DNA of 14,462 nucleotides from CAXSDR01 sp964236445 (GCA_964236445.1 CAXSDR010000096.1:1-14462), one strand, 5' to 3'; positions 6,699 through 13,871 are shown, counted from the first letter of the stretch. Notes: generated from the sequence alone by a model not told the origin. Translations and numbers: made by a program.

Positions 6699-7513
6699 CG
6701 CTGCCGGTGACGCCTGCGCGCCAGCAGCCCGGCTGGGCCCCGAAGCTGCTCGCGCTCGACTGTGACGGCACGATTGTGTCACCCGACGGCTGGGTGGCGC
6801 CCGAGGTGCGGGCGGCCGTACGCCGGGCCGTCGACGCCGGCGCCCACGTCGTCCTGGCAACCGGACGATCGCTGCTCGCGACGACGCCCGTGGCCGAGGC
6901 TCTCGGCCTCACGAGCGGGTGGCTCGTCGTCAGCAACGGCACGGTCACCGCCACCCTCGACCCCTTGCTCATCACCGACGCCGCGACCTTCGACGCGTCA
7001 CCCGCCGTGCGCCTGCTCATGAAACACCTGCCCGACGTGCTCGTCGCCGTCGAGGAGCTGGGCGTCGGCTACCGCGTCACAGCGCCGTTCCCCGAGGGCG
7101 AGCTCGCCGGGCAGCAGGTCATCATGGACGTCGATGCGCTCATCGACGAGCCGGTGACCCGGGTCGTGCTGCGCAGCCCGGGACATGACGCCGAGCACTT
7201 CCTCGAGGTCGTGAGCCGGCTCGGGCTGCAGGAGGTGTCCTACGCCGTCGGCTACACCGCCTGGCTCGACCTGGCGCCTCTCGGGGTCTCCAAGGCTTCC
7301 GCGCTCGACGTCGTACGCCAGCGGCTCGGCGTCGACCTCGCCGACACCGCAGCGATCGGCGACGGGCGCAACGACGTCGAGATGGTCACCTGGGCGGCGT
7401 GCGGGGTCGCGATGGGCCACGCCCCGGTCGAGCTGCGGGAGGTTGCCGACGTCGTGGTGGGGTCGTTCGAGGACAACGGTGTGGTCGATGTCCTCGATCC
7501 GTGGTTCGCGTGA
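6695..7513 (+). CDS. HAD-superfamily (Cof-type, class IIB) phosphatase 1
   Basis: The 272-residue product has the HAD motifs in order: the nucleophile motif DCDGT (22-26), a motif II threonine in LATGRS, the motif III lysine in GVSKASAL and the motif IV acids in GDGRNDVEM. The cap insertion between motifs II and III places it in the Cof-like IIB group, which dephosphorylates small phosphometabolites. The substrate cannot be predicted. GTG 6695 overlaps the serS stop (GTGA), so translation is probably coupled. It is related to the next gene, perhaps by old duplication. Confidence 0.9.
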   Translation: MTLPVTPARQQPGWAPKLLALDCDGTIVSPDGWVAPEVRAAVRRAVDAGAHVVLATGRSLLATTPVAEALGLTSGWLVVSNGTVTATLDPLLITDAATFDASPAVRLLMKHLPDVLVAVEELGVGYRVTAPFPEGELAGQQVIMDVDALIDEPVTRVVLRSPGHDAEHFLEVVSRLGLQEVSYAVGYTAWLDLAPLGVSKASALDVVRQRLGVDLADTAAIGDGRNDVEMVTWAACGVAMGHAPVELREVADVVVGSFEDNGVVDVLDPWFA

Positions 7514-8331
7514 TCCGCCTTGTCGCCACGGACCTCGACGGCACGCTCGTACGCTCCGACGGCACCATCTCCGACCGCACGGTGCGGGCGCTTGCCGCGT
7601 GGGAGGCCGCCGGAGGTGAGCTCGTGCTCGTGACGGGACGACCTCCCCGGTGGCTGCCCGAGGTCGCCGACCGGCTCGGTCATCAAGGGCTGGCCATCTG
7701 CGCGAACGGGGCGTTGGTCTATGACCTCGCGACCGGGATGGCGGTCGAGCGATTCCCCATTCCTTCTGCGGTGATCCAACAGGCGATGACCGATTTGCAA
7801 GCCGAAATTCCTGAACTCGGCTTCGGTCTGGAGAAGGGAAGCAACTTCATTCACGATGAGGCTTATGTCCCGCACGGCGCCGACACGGCGACGCCGGCAT
7901 CGCGTCTCGACGACCAGGTCGACGACACCATCGTGAAGCTGCTGGTGCGTTCGGGGAACCACTCCTCCGACGAGCTGCTCGCCATCGTCCGCAAGATCCT
8001 CGGCAGCGACTGCGACGCGACCCACTCGACGCCCGACGGCACAGCGCTCGTCGAGATCTCCGCGGCGGGCGTGTCGAAAGCGACGACGCTGGCGACGATG
8101 TGCGCGCGTCGCGGCATCGCGCCCGGCGAGGTCCTCGCCTTCGGTGACATGCCCAACGACCTGCCGATGCTCGGGTGGGCGGGCACGTCCTACGCCGTCG
8201 CGAACGCCCATGAGACCGTCCTCGCGGCGTGCACACTGCACACGCACGCGAACGACGACGACGGTGTTGCGGTTGTTGTCGAGCGTCTGCTCCCCCCGCC
8301 CCCGCCCCCGCCTCCCGCCCCCCTCCCATGA
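7510..8331 (+). CDS. HAD-superfamily (Cof-type, class IIB) phosphatase 2 with polyproline tail
   Basis: The 273-residue product has the nucleophile motif DLDGT (8-12), VTGR, the lysine in GVSKATTL and GDMPNDLPML. GTG 7510 overlaps the previous stop as GTGA. The family domain should end near VVVERLL; after that comes an added tail of eight consecutive prolines and APLP encoded by a C-rich tract. Such a run normally needs EF-P for efficient translation. The stop TGA (8329-8331) lies inside the left arm of a palindrome. A central stretch (about 7755-7865) looks less GC-rich than its surroundings. Confidence 0.9.
   Translation: MIRLVATDLDGTLVRSDGTISDRTVRALAAWEAAGGELVLVTGRPPRWLPEVADRLGHQGLAICANGALVYDLATGMAVERFPIPSAVIQQAMTDLQAEIPELGFGLEKGSNFIHDEAYVPHGADTATPASRLDDQVDDTIVKLLVRSGNHSSDELLAIVRKILGSDCDATHSTPDGTALVEISAAGVSKATTLATMCARRGIAPGEVLAFGDMPNDLPMLGWAGTSYAVANAHETVLAACTLHTHANDDDGVAVVVERLLPPPPPPPPAPLP
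8291..8327. repeat. C-rich/G-rich tract with G-quadruplex potential
   Basis: The plus strand is almost pure C with isolated G and T. The minus strand has at least five runs of three or more G separated by one to four bases, which fits strong quadruplex patterns. It encodes the polyproline tail of the HAD gene and lies just past the 3' end of the convergent DUF559 gene. Confidence 0.8.
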
Positions 8332-8382
8332 TCATGAGCAGCGCCGTTGCTGAATGCGCAACGGTGCTGCTCTTGATCATGG
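8326..8382. repeat. Palindromic repeat, copy 1 (bidirectional terminator-like hairpin)
   Basis: Two 25-base arms (8326-8350 and 8358-8382) pair with one mismatch and one G-T wobble around a 7-base loop. Both outer ends read CCATGATCA on their own strand and carry the stop codons of the two convergent genes: HAD TGA 8329-8331 and DUF559 TGA 8377-8379. There is no T-run. A related copy lies at 9341-9395. Confidence 0.85.
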
Positions 8383-9276
8383 AGAGGAGCGGGGGTGTGG
8401 TCGCCGCACTCGCAGCACCGCGCGGAGCTCGGTCATCGCGGAGACGGGATCGCGCGTCAGCTGGTCTGCCGTGAGACGGACGACGACGAACTCCGCCGCA
8501 TGCAGCGCGTTCTGGCGGCGAAGGTCGGCCTCCCACGCCTCGGACGTGAAGTGGTAGGGCCGGCCGTCGACCTCGACCACCACTCGTTCGGCTCGCCACA
8601 GGGCGTCGACACAGAAGCGCCCCGAACCCGTCTCGACCCATGCGTTCAACTCAGGCATCGGCATATCCGAGGTCAGCAGCAGGCGTACGAACAGTGCTTC
8701 GGCCGAGGACCGCGCACCGATCGTCAGTTCCTCCAGGGCCATCCGCACCCACCGCGAACCATGCTTGGGGAGGTCCTGGGACTCCACGGCCAGGTCGGCA
8801 ACAGTGGTCAGGCCCTTCTGCACGGGGCGCGCCAGGATACCGCGGGCGAAACGCAGGCTCCGGGCGTCGAGCGCGCAGTCGAGCGCTGCCCTCGCGACGC
8901 CGACCATGGGCAGCGCGTCGCCGATGCCGGGCTCGATCGAGCGGGTCGACTGGTGCGTGACCACGAAGCCCGCAGGCCGAACCCGCCGCCCGTGCGCGAC
9001 GACGACGTGAACGTCGGGCGGCTCAGCCAGGAAGCCGTGCAGCCAAGCCGCGGTCTGGTGGCTGAGGGCTGCGCCGGGACCCGCATAGAGCAAGGCGGCT
9101 CGGCACCGTTGACCAGCGGTCAGCGCCCCGGTTGTTCGGCAGTAGACGCCGGGGAGCGGCTGCTGCCACATGCCACGGCTGACCCGCCGCGCGATGGTGG
9201 AGCGATCGATGCCGCCCCCCCTCAGCTCGGCTCGCGCGGCCAGGTCCTGCGCCCAGGTGACGGGATGGATCTGCAT
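8377..9276 (-). CDS. AbiEi-like winged-helix plus DUF559 (PD-(D/E)XK/Vsr-like) protein
   Basis: The 299-residue product has an N-terminal winged-helix segment ending in RRVSRGMWQQPLPGVY (about 30-45), as in AbiEi-type antitoxin domains, and a C-terminal DUF559 domain. In the latter, Glu193 (SSAEALF), Asp224 (CVDALW), Glu235 and Asp237 (VVVEVDGRPYHF) are in place for a PD-(D/E)XK nuclease core, so it may be active. No AbiEii nucleotidyltransferase partner is adjacent, so it is an orphan. I prefer ATG 9276 because GACCCT lies 6 nt upstream, the same arrangement as at the methyltransferase gene; GTG 9321 is the alternative. The gene is bracketed by two related palindromes. Its biological role is unknown. 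Confidence 0.75.
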   Translation of the reverse strand: MQIHPVTWAQDLAARAELRGGGIDRSTIARRVSRGMWQQPLPGVYCRTTGALTAGQRCRAALLYAGPGAALSHQTAAWLHGFLAEPPDVHVVVAHGRRVRPAGFVVTHQSTRSIEPGIGDALPMVGVARAALDCALDARSLRFARGILARPVQKGLTTVADLAVESQDLPKHGSRWVRMALEELTIGARSSAEALFVRLLLTSDMPMPELNAWVETGSGRFCVDALWRAERVVVEVDGRPYHFTSEAWEADLRRQNALHAAEFVVVRLTADQLTRDPVSAMTELRAVLRVRRPHPRSSP

Positions 9277-9340
9277 GACCCGAGGGTCGTGGCGGCGGTG
9301 GAGCTCCGAGCGGTTATCCACACCCGATCCGGCGCCACCG

Positions 9341-9395
9341 CAAGATCATGAGCAGGTCGGTTGCCGGTACGGCAACTCACCTGCTCATGATCATG
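9341..9395. repeat. Palindromic repeat, copy 2
   Basis: Arms 9341-9366 and 9370-9395 pair around a 3-base centre (GTA) with few mismatches. The outer GATCATGAGCAG block, the inner GTTGC/GCAAC and the arm spacing are shared with copy 1 at 8326-8382, while the four bases between differ with mostly compensating changes. It lies just upstream of the DUF559 gene and 200 bp before the DUF4230 gene. Confidence 0.85.
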
Positions 9396-9586
9396 GGTAG
9401 CCGCCGCCAGCACGTGTCCCGGAGCGCGGACCCGGCGGTCGTCAGCTCCCGCGCCGCCCGCGATCGCGCAGGCAGCGTCGCAGCTCGCTCGCACCCCGTT
9501 CGGCCGCATCCGTCACGCTCGGCGGTTGGTCGCGCCCGCTTTCGGGGACATCATGGGGGAGGCGCATCTTCCGGATGCTCCGATGC

Positions 9587-9592
9587 AGGAGG
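9587..9592 (+). promoter_or_regulatory. Ribosome-binding site deciding the DUF4230 start
   Basis: AGGAGG is a perfect Shine-Dalgarno sequence 5 nt before ATG 9598 and selects it over in-frame ATG 9553 and 9583. Confidence 0.75.
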
Positions 9593-9597
9593 CGCAC

Positions 9598-10356
9598 ATG
9601 GTCGAGATGACACGGATGCTCCGCGAGGCGCGCGAGCGTGAGCTCGAGCAGCGCGCGGACGTCGGCGAGCCGGTGGAGCCACGAGAGCCGCGCGATCTGC
9701 GCCCCAGCCGCCGGGGCGCATCGGGTTTTGTCGTCGTGCTCGCTCTGCTGGCTGGTGTGTTCGTCGGCGTACGAGGGTTCGACCTGCTCGGCCTGCCCTC
9801 GCTGCACAACCCGTTCTCGTCGCGCACCACCGACCGCAGCGCGCCGCCACTGCTCAAGTCGCTGTCCGACCTCTCGCAATATCAGGCGGCCACCGGTGAC
9901 TTCCAGGTGCTCGTCGACGTGGAGCACGACGTCTCGCACGTGCCGACGATCCTCAAGGGGGAGCGCACGCTGTTCCAAGCGCAGGGCACGGTCGACGCCT
10001 ACGTCGACTTCGGCACCCTCGGCGACAGCGCGATCGTGAAGTCCGCCGACGGCAAGGGCGTCACCGTCACACTTCCGCCTGCATCACTCTCCGTGCCGCG
10101 CGTCGACCCAGCCGCCAGCCGCGTCGTCTCCCGCCAGCGCGGTGTCCTTGATCGCCTCGGGGGTGTGCTGTCGGACAACCCGACGAGCGAACGCGAGCTC
10201 TATATCGCCGCCCAGGACAAGATGGCGACAGCGGCCAAGTCGGGCGGCCTGCAGCAGCGAGCCGAGGACAACACCCGCACGATGCTGACGAAGATGCTCA
10301 GGTCGCTCGGCTACACCGACATCACGGTGAAGTTCGCGCCGGACGCGCGCCCTTGA
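9598..10356 (+). CDS. DUF4230 family membrane-anchored protein
   Basis: The 252-residue product has a charged cytoplasmic N-terminus (about 1-40, with an acidic/basic heptad-like helix), one membrane helix (about 42-60), and an extracytoplasmic DUF4230 domain. The domain reads LLKSLSDLSQYQAATG, then VLVDVEHDVSHVPTILKGER, and ends in a helical region with LQQRAEDNTRTMLTKMLRSLGY. Those phrases are typical of the family, whose function is unknown. It converges on bpa with 22 bp between stops. The preceding 200 bp (9396-9597) hold no evident gene; its promoter should be there. Confidence 0.85.
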   Translation: MVEMTRMLREARERELEQRADVGEPVEPREPRDLRPSRRGASGFVVVLALLAGVFVGVRGFDLLGLPSLHNPFSSRTTDRSAPPLLKSLSDLSQYQAATGDFQVLVDVEHDVSHVPTILKGERTLFQAQGTVDAYVDFGTLGDSAIVKSADGKGVTVTLPPASLSVPRVDPAASRVVSRQRGVLDRLGGVLSDNPTSERELYIAAQDKMATAAKSGGLQQRAEDNTRTMLTKMLRSLGYTDITVKFAPDARP

Positions 10357-10373
10357 GCGCGCGAGCGGCGCGC
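10357..10373. terminator. Short GC hairpin between convergent genes
   Basis: GCGCGC (10357-10362), a 5-base loop, and GCGCGC (10368-10373) form a small stem directly after the DUF4230 stop and just before the bpa stop on the other strand. It is a weak candidate for a shared terminator; no T-run follows. Confidence 0.35.
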
Positions 10374-10378
10374 GGCAC

Positions 10379-10996
10379 TCAGAGGTACTGACCGGTCGGT
10401 CCCTGGGGGCCGTCTCCGGCCATCCCCGCAACGGCGCCAGAGCCGCCGCCCTGCAGGTCGGGCATAGAGCCGGGCGGCAGCGAGCGCCGGCGGAGGTCCT
10501 CGAACTGGGCGCGGGCCGCGACCTGCTGGGCGAACAGCGCCGTCTGGATGCCGTGGAACAGCCCTTCGAGCCACCCGACGAGCTGGGCCTGGGCGACCCG
10601 CAGCTCGCTCTCGCTCGGCACCTCGTCCTCGGAGAAGGGCAGCGTGATCCGGCGCAGCTCCTCCACGAGCTCGGGGGCGAGTCCCGCCTCGAGCTCGGCG
10701 ATCGAGGAGGAGTGGATCCCCCGGAGCCGGGCGCGGCTCGCCTCGTCGAGCGGCGCCGCGCGCACCTCCTCGAGCAGCTGCTTGATCATGCTGCCGATGC
10801 GCATGACCTTCGCGGGCTGCTCGACGAGGTCGGTGATCGACGCAGGGCGGGCGTCGACCTCCGGTGCCCTGTCGCCGCCTTGCTGAGGCGGGAGCTCGGT
10901 GGCCATGCCACCCGGACCCACCACGACCACGCGATGGCCGTCCTGCTCGTCACCGACCTGCACGCTGACACCGTCCTGCTCCGTCATGGCACTCAT
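10379..10996 (-). CDS. bpa: Bacterial proteasome activator (Bpa/PafE)
   Basis: This ATP-independent ring activator opens the actinobacterial 20S proteasome. The 205-residue product contains the core LTDLVEQPAKVMRIGxMIKQLL-type region (here ITDLVEQPAKVMRIGSMIKQ), followed by ELRVAQAQLVGWLEGLFHGIQ and LFAQQVAARAQ, near-identical to mycobacterial PafE. It ends in GQYL, the C-terminal motif that docks into proteasome alpha-ring pockets. ATG 10996 has GGGG close upstream; ATG 10987 is the alternative start. The glycine-rich linker before GQYL is typical. The other proteasome genes (prcBA, mpa, pup) are not in this window. A 15-bp tandem duplication lies in the divergent promoter region upstream. 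Confidence 0.95.
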   Translation of the reverse strand: MSAMTEQDGVSVQVGDEQDGHRVVVVGPGGMATELPPQQGGDRAPEVDARPASITDLVEQPAKVMRIGSMIKQLLEEVRAAPLDEASRARLRGIHSSSIAELEAGLAPELVEELRRITLPFSEDEVPSESELRVAQAQLVGWLEGLFHGIQTALFAQQVAARAQFEDLRRRSLPPGSMPDLQGGGSGAVAGMAGDGPQGPTGQYL

Positions 10997-11038
10997 CCTG
11001 CCCCGTCGTCGGGTGTGCGCGCGCCGGGGGCGGACGGT

Positions 11039-11068
11039 GCCCAAGACCGAAACGCCCAAGACCGAAAC
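11039..11068. repeat. Perfect 15-bp tandem duplication between bpa and the GNAT gene
   Basis: GCCCAAGACCGAAAC occurs twice head to tail with no mismatch, within the 94-bp divergent intergenic region. It could be a pair of regulator sites or a promoter-spacing change. Confidence 0.9.
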
Positions 11069-11078
11069 ACACGGGTGA

Positions 11079-11084
11079 CACGCT
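11079..11084 (+). promoter_or_regulatory. Possible -10 of the GNAT gene
   Basis: CACGCT lies 6 nt before ATG 11091, in a gene start without a Shine-Dalgarno sequence. It matches TANNNT only at A and final T. Confidence 0.35.
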
Positions 11085-11090
11085 GACTGC

Positions 11091-11999
11091 ATGGAGTTGC
11101 CAGAGGCGTACGCCGTCCGCCCGGCCACCGTGGCCGACGCCGTGGTGGCTCACGCCCTGGTGTCCGCCTACGACACCCGCGTGATCGGCCAGCCGGATGC
11201 CACGCTGGTCGATGTACGTCACGTGCTCGCGTCGCCCGAGGTCGAGGCGACCCTCGTCGACCGGGGCGAGCGCACAGTTGCCTACGCGACGCTGAGCCGC
11301 GAGGGTGAAGCGGCCGTTCTCGACCTCTACTGCGTCGACGACGCCCTCGGGCCGCCCTTGCTGGAGGCGCTCGAGGAGCGCGCGAGGCCGGCGACGGTCT
11401 TGCGGGCATCCACCTACAGCGCGGATGCCCGCAAGGGGGAGTGGCTGCGGCACGCAGGTTGGCGAGTGGGCACGGGGTTCGCCCGCATGCGGCGCGACCT
11501 GCAGGTGCCTGTGCCCGCGCCGACACGGGTCGAGGACGTGGTGGTCCGGCGGGGCCGCGATGAGGTGAACGACCTGCGCTCGGCGCACCTGGTGCACCAA
11601 GAGGCGTTCCGCGAACACTACGCCTTCGTGCCGGAGACCTACGAAGTGTGGTTGGCGAAAATGAGTTCACGAAGCGCGATTGACTGGTCGCAGTTCTGGC
11701 TTGCTGAGCCCGCAGCCGGTGGCACGGCGGTCGCCATGCTGCTCGAGACCAACGAGTTCGTCGAGGACGACAACGCCGGCTATGTCGCACTCCTGGGAGT
11801 GCTCCGCGGCTGGCGCGGCCGTGGCATCGCGCGCACGATGCTGCGGCTCGCCTTCCGCGACATGCGACGCGAGGGACGCTCGGCGGCGTTCCTGCACGTC
11901 GACCGCCGCGGCACGACGGGGGCATATTCGCTCTATGAGGACCTCGGCATGCGAGCCGTCCTCGAGATCGACGCCTGGCAGAAGCACGTCGTCCGCTAG
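11091..11999 (+). CDS. GNAT-family acetyltransferase with two GNAT domains
   Basis: The 302-residue length fits a tandem GNAT protein. The C-terminal domain has the acetyl-CoA motif A in VALLGVLRGWRGRGIA (about 232-247, R-x-x-G-x-G/A) and the C-terminal LHVD...AYSLYEDLGM (about 268-287) typical of the fold. The N-terminal half (about 5-135) resembles a degenerate GNAT domain and lacks an obvious acetyl-CoA loop. MshD (mycothiol synthase) has the same two-domain plan, but I see no specific evidence for that role. Its stop shares CTAG (11996-11999) with a convergent reading frame. Confidence 0.8.
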   Translation: MELPEAYAVRPATVADAVVAHALVSAYDTRVIGQPDATLVDVRHVLASPEVEATLVDRGERTVAYATLSREGEAAVLDLYCVDDALGPPLLEALEERARPATVLRASTYSADARKGEWLRHAGWRVGTGFARMRRDLQVPVPAPTRVEDVVVRRGRDEVNDLRSAHLVHQEAFREHYAFVPETYEVWLAKMSSRSAIDWSQFWLAEPAAGGTAVAMLLETNEFVEDDNAGYVALLGVLRGWRGRGIARTMLRLAFRDMRREGRSAAFLHVDRRGTTGAYSLYEDLGMRAVLEIDAWQKHVVR

Positions 12000-12235
12000 C
12001 GCCTCAGCCGATCCGCCACGCGAGCGGCGATGGCTGCGTCACGAGCCACGCGAAGCGTCGACCGTCTTGCCGTGACGCATGACCACGACGCGGTCTTTCC
12101 ATCGGCCATCACGGCTGCCAGCTTGCCGGGGTCGGGCGCGTGCACCGCGTGCCCGCCGGCGCGCAGCTCGTCCGCGAACTCCTGCACCCCGTCGGTGAGT
12201 CCCTGCACATGGTGGAAGAGGACGACGTCGACCAT
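11996..12235 (-). pseudogene. Dienelactone hydrolase-family N-terminal fragment
   Basis: The frame from ATG 12235 begins MVDVVLFHHVQGLTDGVQEF and runs to HAVHAPD, the clear N-terminus of an actinobacterial dienelactone hydrolase-family protein (normally about 190-230 residues). After residue 35 the similarity stops at the point where PDLF/PDLY would follow, and a foreign tail of 44 residues runs to a stop at 11996-11998. The catalytic Cys/Asp/His residues are absent. A good GAGAGG (12243-12248) lies 7 nt upstream, so the start still looks functional. It follows the pentapeptide gene stop by 11 nt. The tail seems to be split between frames (AVMADGKT, VVVMRHGKTVDAS, RDAAIAARVADRLRR), suggesting decayed fused DNA. 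Confidence 0.6.
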
Positions 12236-12246
12236 CTCTGCACCTC

Positions 12247-13141
12247 TCATCGGGCTGGCGGAAGGGGCTGCGTCGGCCAGTGGCGAGGCCGGAGCAGCGA
12301 CTCGGGAATGGTCGTGGCCGCATCGCCGGTGGCGGCATCGAGTTGTGGCTGAGTCAGGAAGAGACTGCCGGCGAGGCGTGCTGCGCGTACGTCTGCTGCC
12401 CGCAGGTCGGCGCCGAGCAGGTCCGTGCGGNNNNNNNNNNNNNNNNNNNNNNNNNNNNNNNNNNNNNNNNNNNNNNNNNNNNNNNNNNNNNNNNNNNNNN
12501 NNNNNNNNNNNNNNNNNNNNNNNNNNNNNNGTGCGGCGGAGGTTGGCGCCGACAAGGTCGGCTCCTCGCCTGTCCTCAGCTCGATTGGACACCTTCCCTC
12601 GCTCGTGGTCGCTGGCCTGCTCCAGCAGGAGCCCGACGCGGGCTCGAAGCGTGGCCGTGTCGAGCCCGACGAGGTCTTCGGGGCCGGCTCCTGTGAGACG
12701 CTGCACCTCCTCCTGCGCCGCACGGAGGTCGGCACGTACGTCCTCCGGCACGGCGAATGTCAGCGCCTCGGCAAGGCAGAAGAGCATCTCGTGCAGCTGG
12801 CGCATGACCCCGAATACCGCGAACATGACCTCTGCCTCACGGGGCGACGCGCGCCAGTCGGCGCCCTTGAAGGTGATCTGGACGACCTGCTGCCCGGCAC
12901 CGAAGCAGTCGAAGACCGTGCAGCCAGGGAAGCCTCGTTCGCGCAGCGTCGGGTGGATGTCGCAGGTGAACTTCCCCTGCAGGTGCGGGCATGCACGTCC
13001 CGCGGGCTTGTCGATGGCGAAGTCGGCGGACGCGACGAAGGCGGGTGCCACGCAGCACAATCCGCTGCAGCGGCTGCAGTCAGCGCGCAGGTGCTGACGA
13101 CTGGGCGCAAGAGCCTGCGCAGCCCCGTCGAAGCCGAACAT
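12247..13141 (-). CDS. Cys-cluster (YkgJ-like) plus pentapeptide-repeat protein, interrupted by an assembly gap
   Basis: The N-terminus carries eight cysteines (22, 25, 29, 30, 51, 60, 74, 79), including CSRCSGLCC, followed by DFAIDKPAGRACPHL, CDIHPTLRERGFPGCTVFDCFGAG and TFKGADWR. This is a conserved putative metal-binding module seen in actinobacterial pentapeptide proteins. A helical linker (about 105-190) leads to pentapeptide repeats (ADLVGANLR before the gap; TDLLGADLRAADVRAARLAG after) and a C-terminal cap ending PESLLRPRHW. Pentapeptide repeats form a right-handed beta helix; the function is unknown. ATG 13141 has AAGGAG 4 nt upstream. The frames on the two sides of the 100 N differ, so the true gap is a multiple of 3. 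It follows the methyltransferase gene by 14 nt, probably in one operon. Confidence 0.85.
12431..12530. other. Assembly gap (100 N) inside the pentapeptide repeats
   Basis: Exactly 100 N. Both flanks carry GTGCGG at the edge and near-copies of a GGCGCCGA..AGGTC repeat unit nearby, so the assembly probably broke at repeated coding units. Confidence 0.99.
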
Positions 13142-13155
13142 GACGCTCCTTCTGA

Positions 13156-13794
13156 TCAGCGGACGAAACGGAACATGCGCCCTTCCCCTACCCATGGCGG
13201 CGGGTCTCGCTCGAGGCGGTGCACTCCGACCGAGAACAGCACGTCCTCGGGCGCATGGAACGCCACCTCGGCGAATCCCGCATCGCCGAACCACGTCCTG
13301 ATGCGGCCGGTCAGGTCCGGCGCCCGGCGCGTGCGCGTCCAGATGACGGTCGCGCCCTGGTGGCAGAGCGACGGCAGGCCGCGGATCGTCGTTTCGACGT
13401 CGGCATCCGTGATGTTGCCGAACACGCCCGCCATGAGGACGAGATCCGCCGGCGCTGCCCCTTCGTAGGACACGAGGTCGCCGGCGTCCGCCTGCCGCAC
13501 CGCGACGTCGACGAGACCAGCAGCCGCTGCCGCATCACGGGCTGCCTTCACATTGCGCGGGTCCTGCTCGAGCAACGTCGCCCGCACTCTGTCGCGATCG
13601 GGCCGGGCGGACAGCACTCCTATGACGTCGTCACCCTGACCGGCACACGCGCTGACGACGGTCAAACGGCCAACGGGCCGGGCGTCCAGCCATTCATGGA
13701 TATGCGACTGGACCAGCTCAAGTCGTCGAGACAGCGTTGATCCGGGGTCGCGGTAGGGGTGGTGCCAACGCAGCCAGTCGGTCTCGTTCGTCAC
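13156..13794 (-). CDS. Class I SAM-dependent methyltransferase
   Basis: The 212-residue product has the SAM-binding motif I VVSACAGQGDD (about 46-56), an acidic end of strand 2 in ATLLEQDPRN (about 72-81), motif II-like RQADAGDL and motif IV-like ADLVLMAGVFGNI. The Rossmann order is complete, but the substrate is unknown. GTG 13794 (MTNETDWLRWHHPY) has no Shine-Dalgarno; GACCCT (13801-13806) lies 6 nt upstream, consistent with a leaderless start. It is the first gene of a leftward operon with the Cys-cluster/pentapeptide gene. Confidence 0.85.
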   Translation of the reverse strand: MTNETDWLRWHHPYRDPGSTLSRRLELVQSHIHEWLDARPVGRLTVVSACAGQGDDVIGVLSARPDRDRVRATLLEQDPRNVKAARDAAAAAGLVDVAVRQADAGDLVSYEGAAPADLVLMAGVFGNITDADVETTIRGLPSLCHQGATVIWTRTRRAPDLTGRIRTWFGDAGFAEVAFHAPEDVLFSVGVHRLERDPPPWVGEGRMFRFVR

Positions 13795-13871
13795 GGTCCA
13801 AGGGTCGCACCGCAATCACGCGTCTGTCGTACCGCCTGGCGCGCGGGGCCGCCCAGGCGCACACTGCAGGC

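Noticed and set aside
9314..9322. TTATCCACA, a perfect E. coli-type DnaA box
   Set aside because: Single copy with no other boxes or AT-rich region nearby, so no case for an origin.
9442..9978. A minus-strand open frame of 178 codons over the DUF4230 gene start
   Set aside because: It lies antisense to the well-supported DUF4230 gene and resembles no family.
10788..10796. TTGATCATG inside bpa, similar to the outer arm of the palindromes
   Set aside because: It encodes conserved Bpa residues (SMIKQ) and has no matching second arm.
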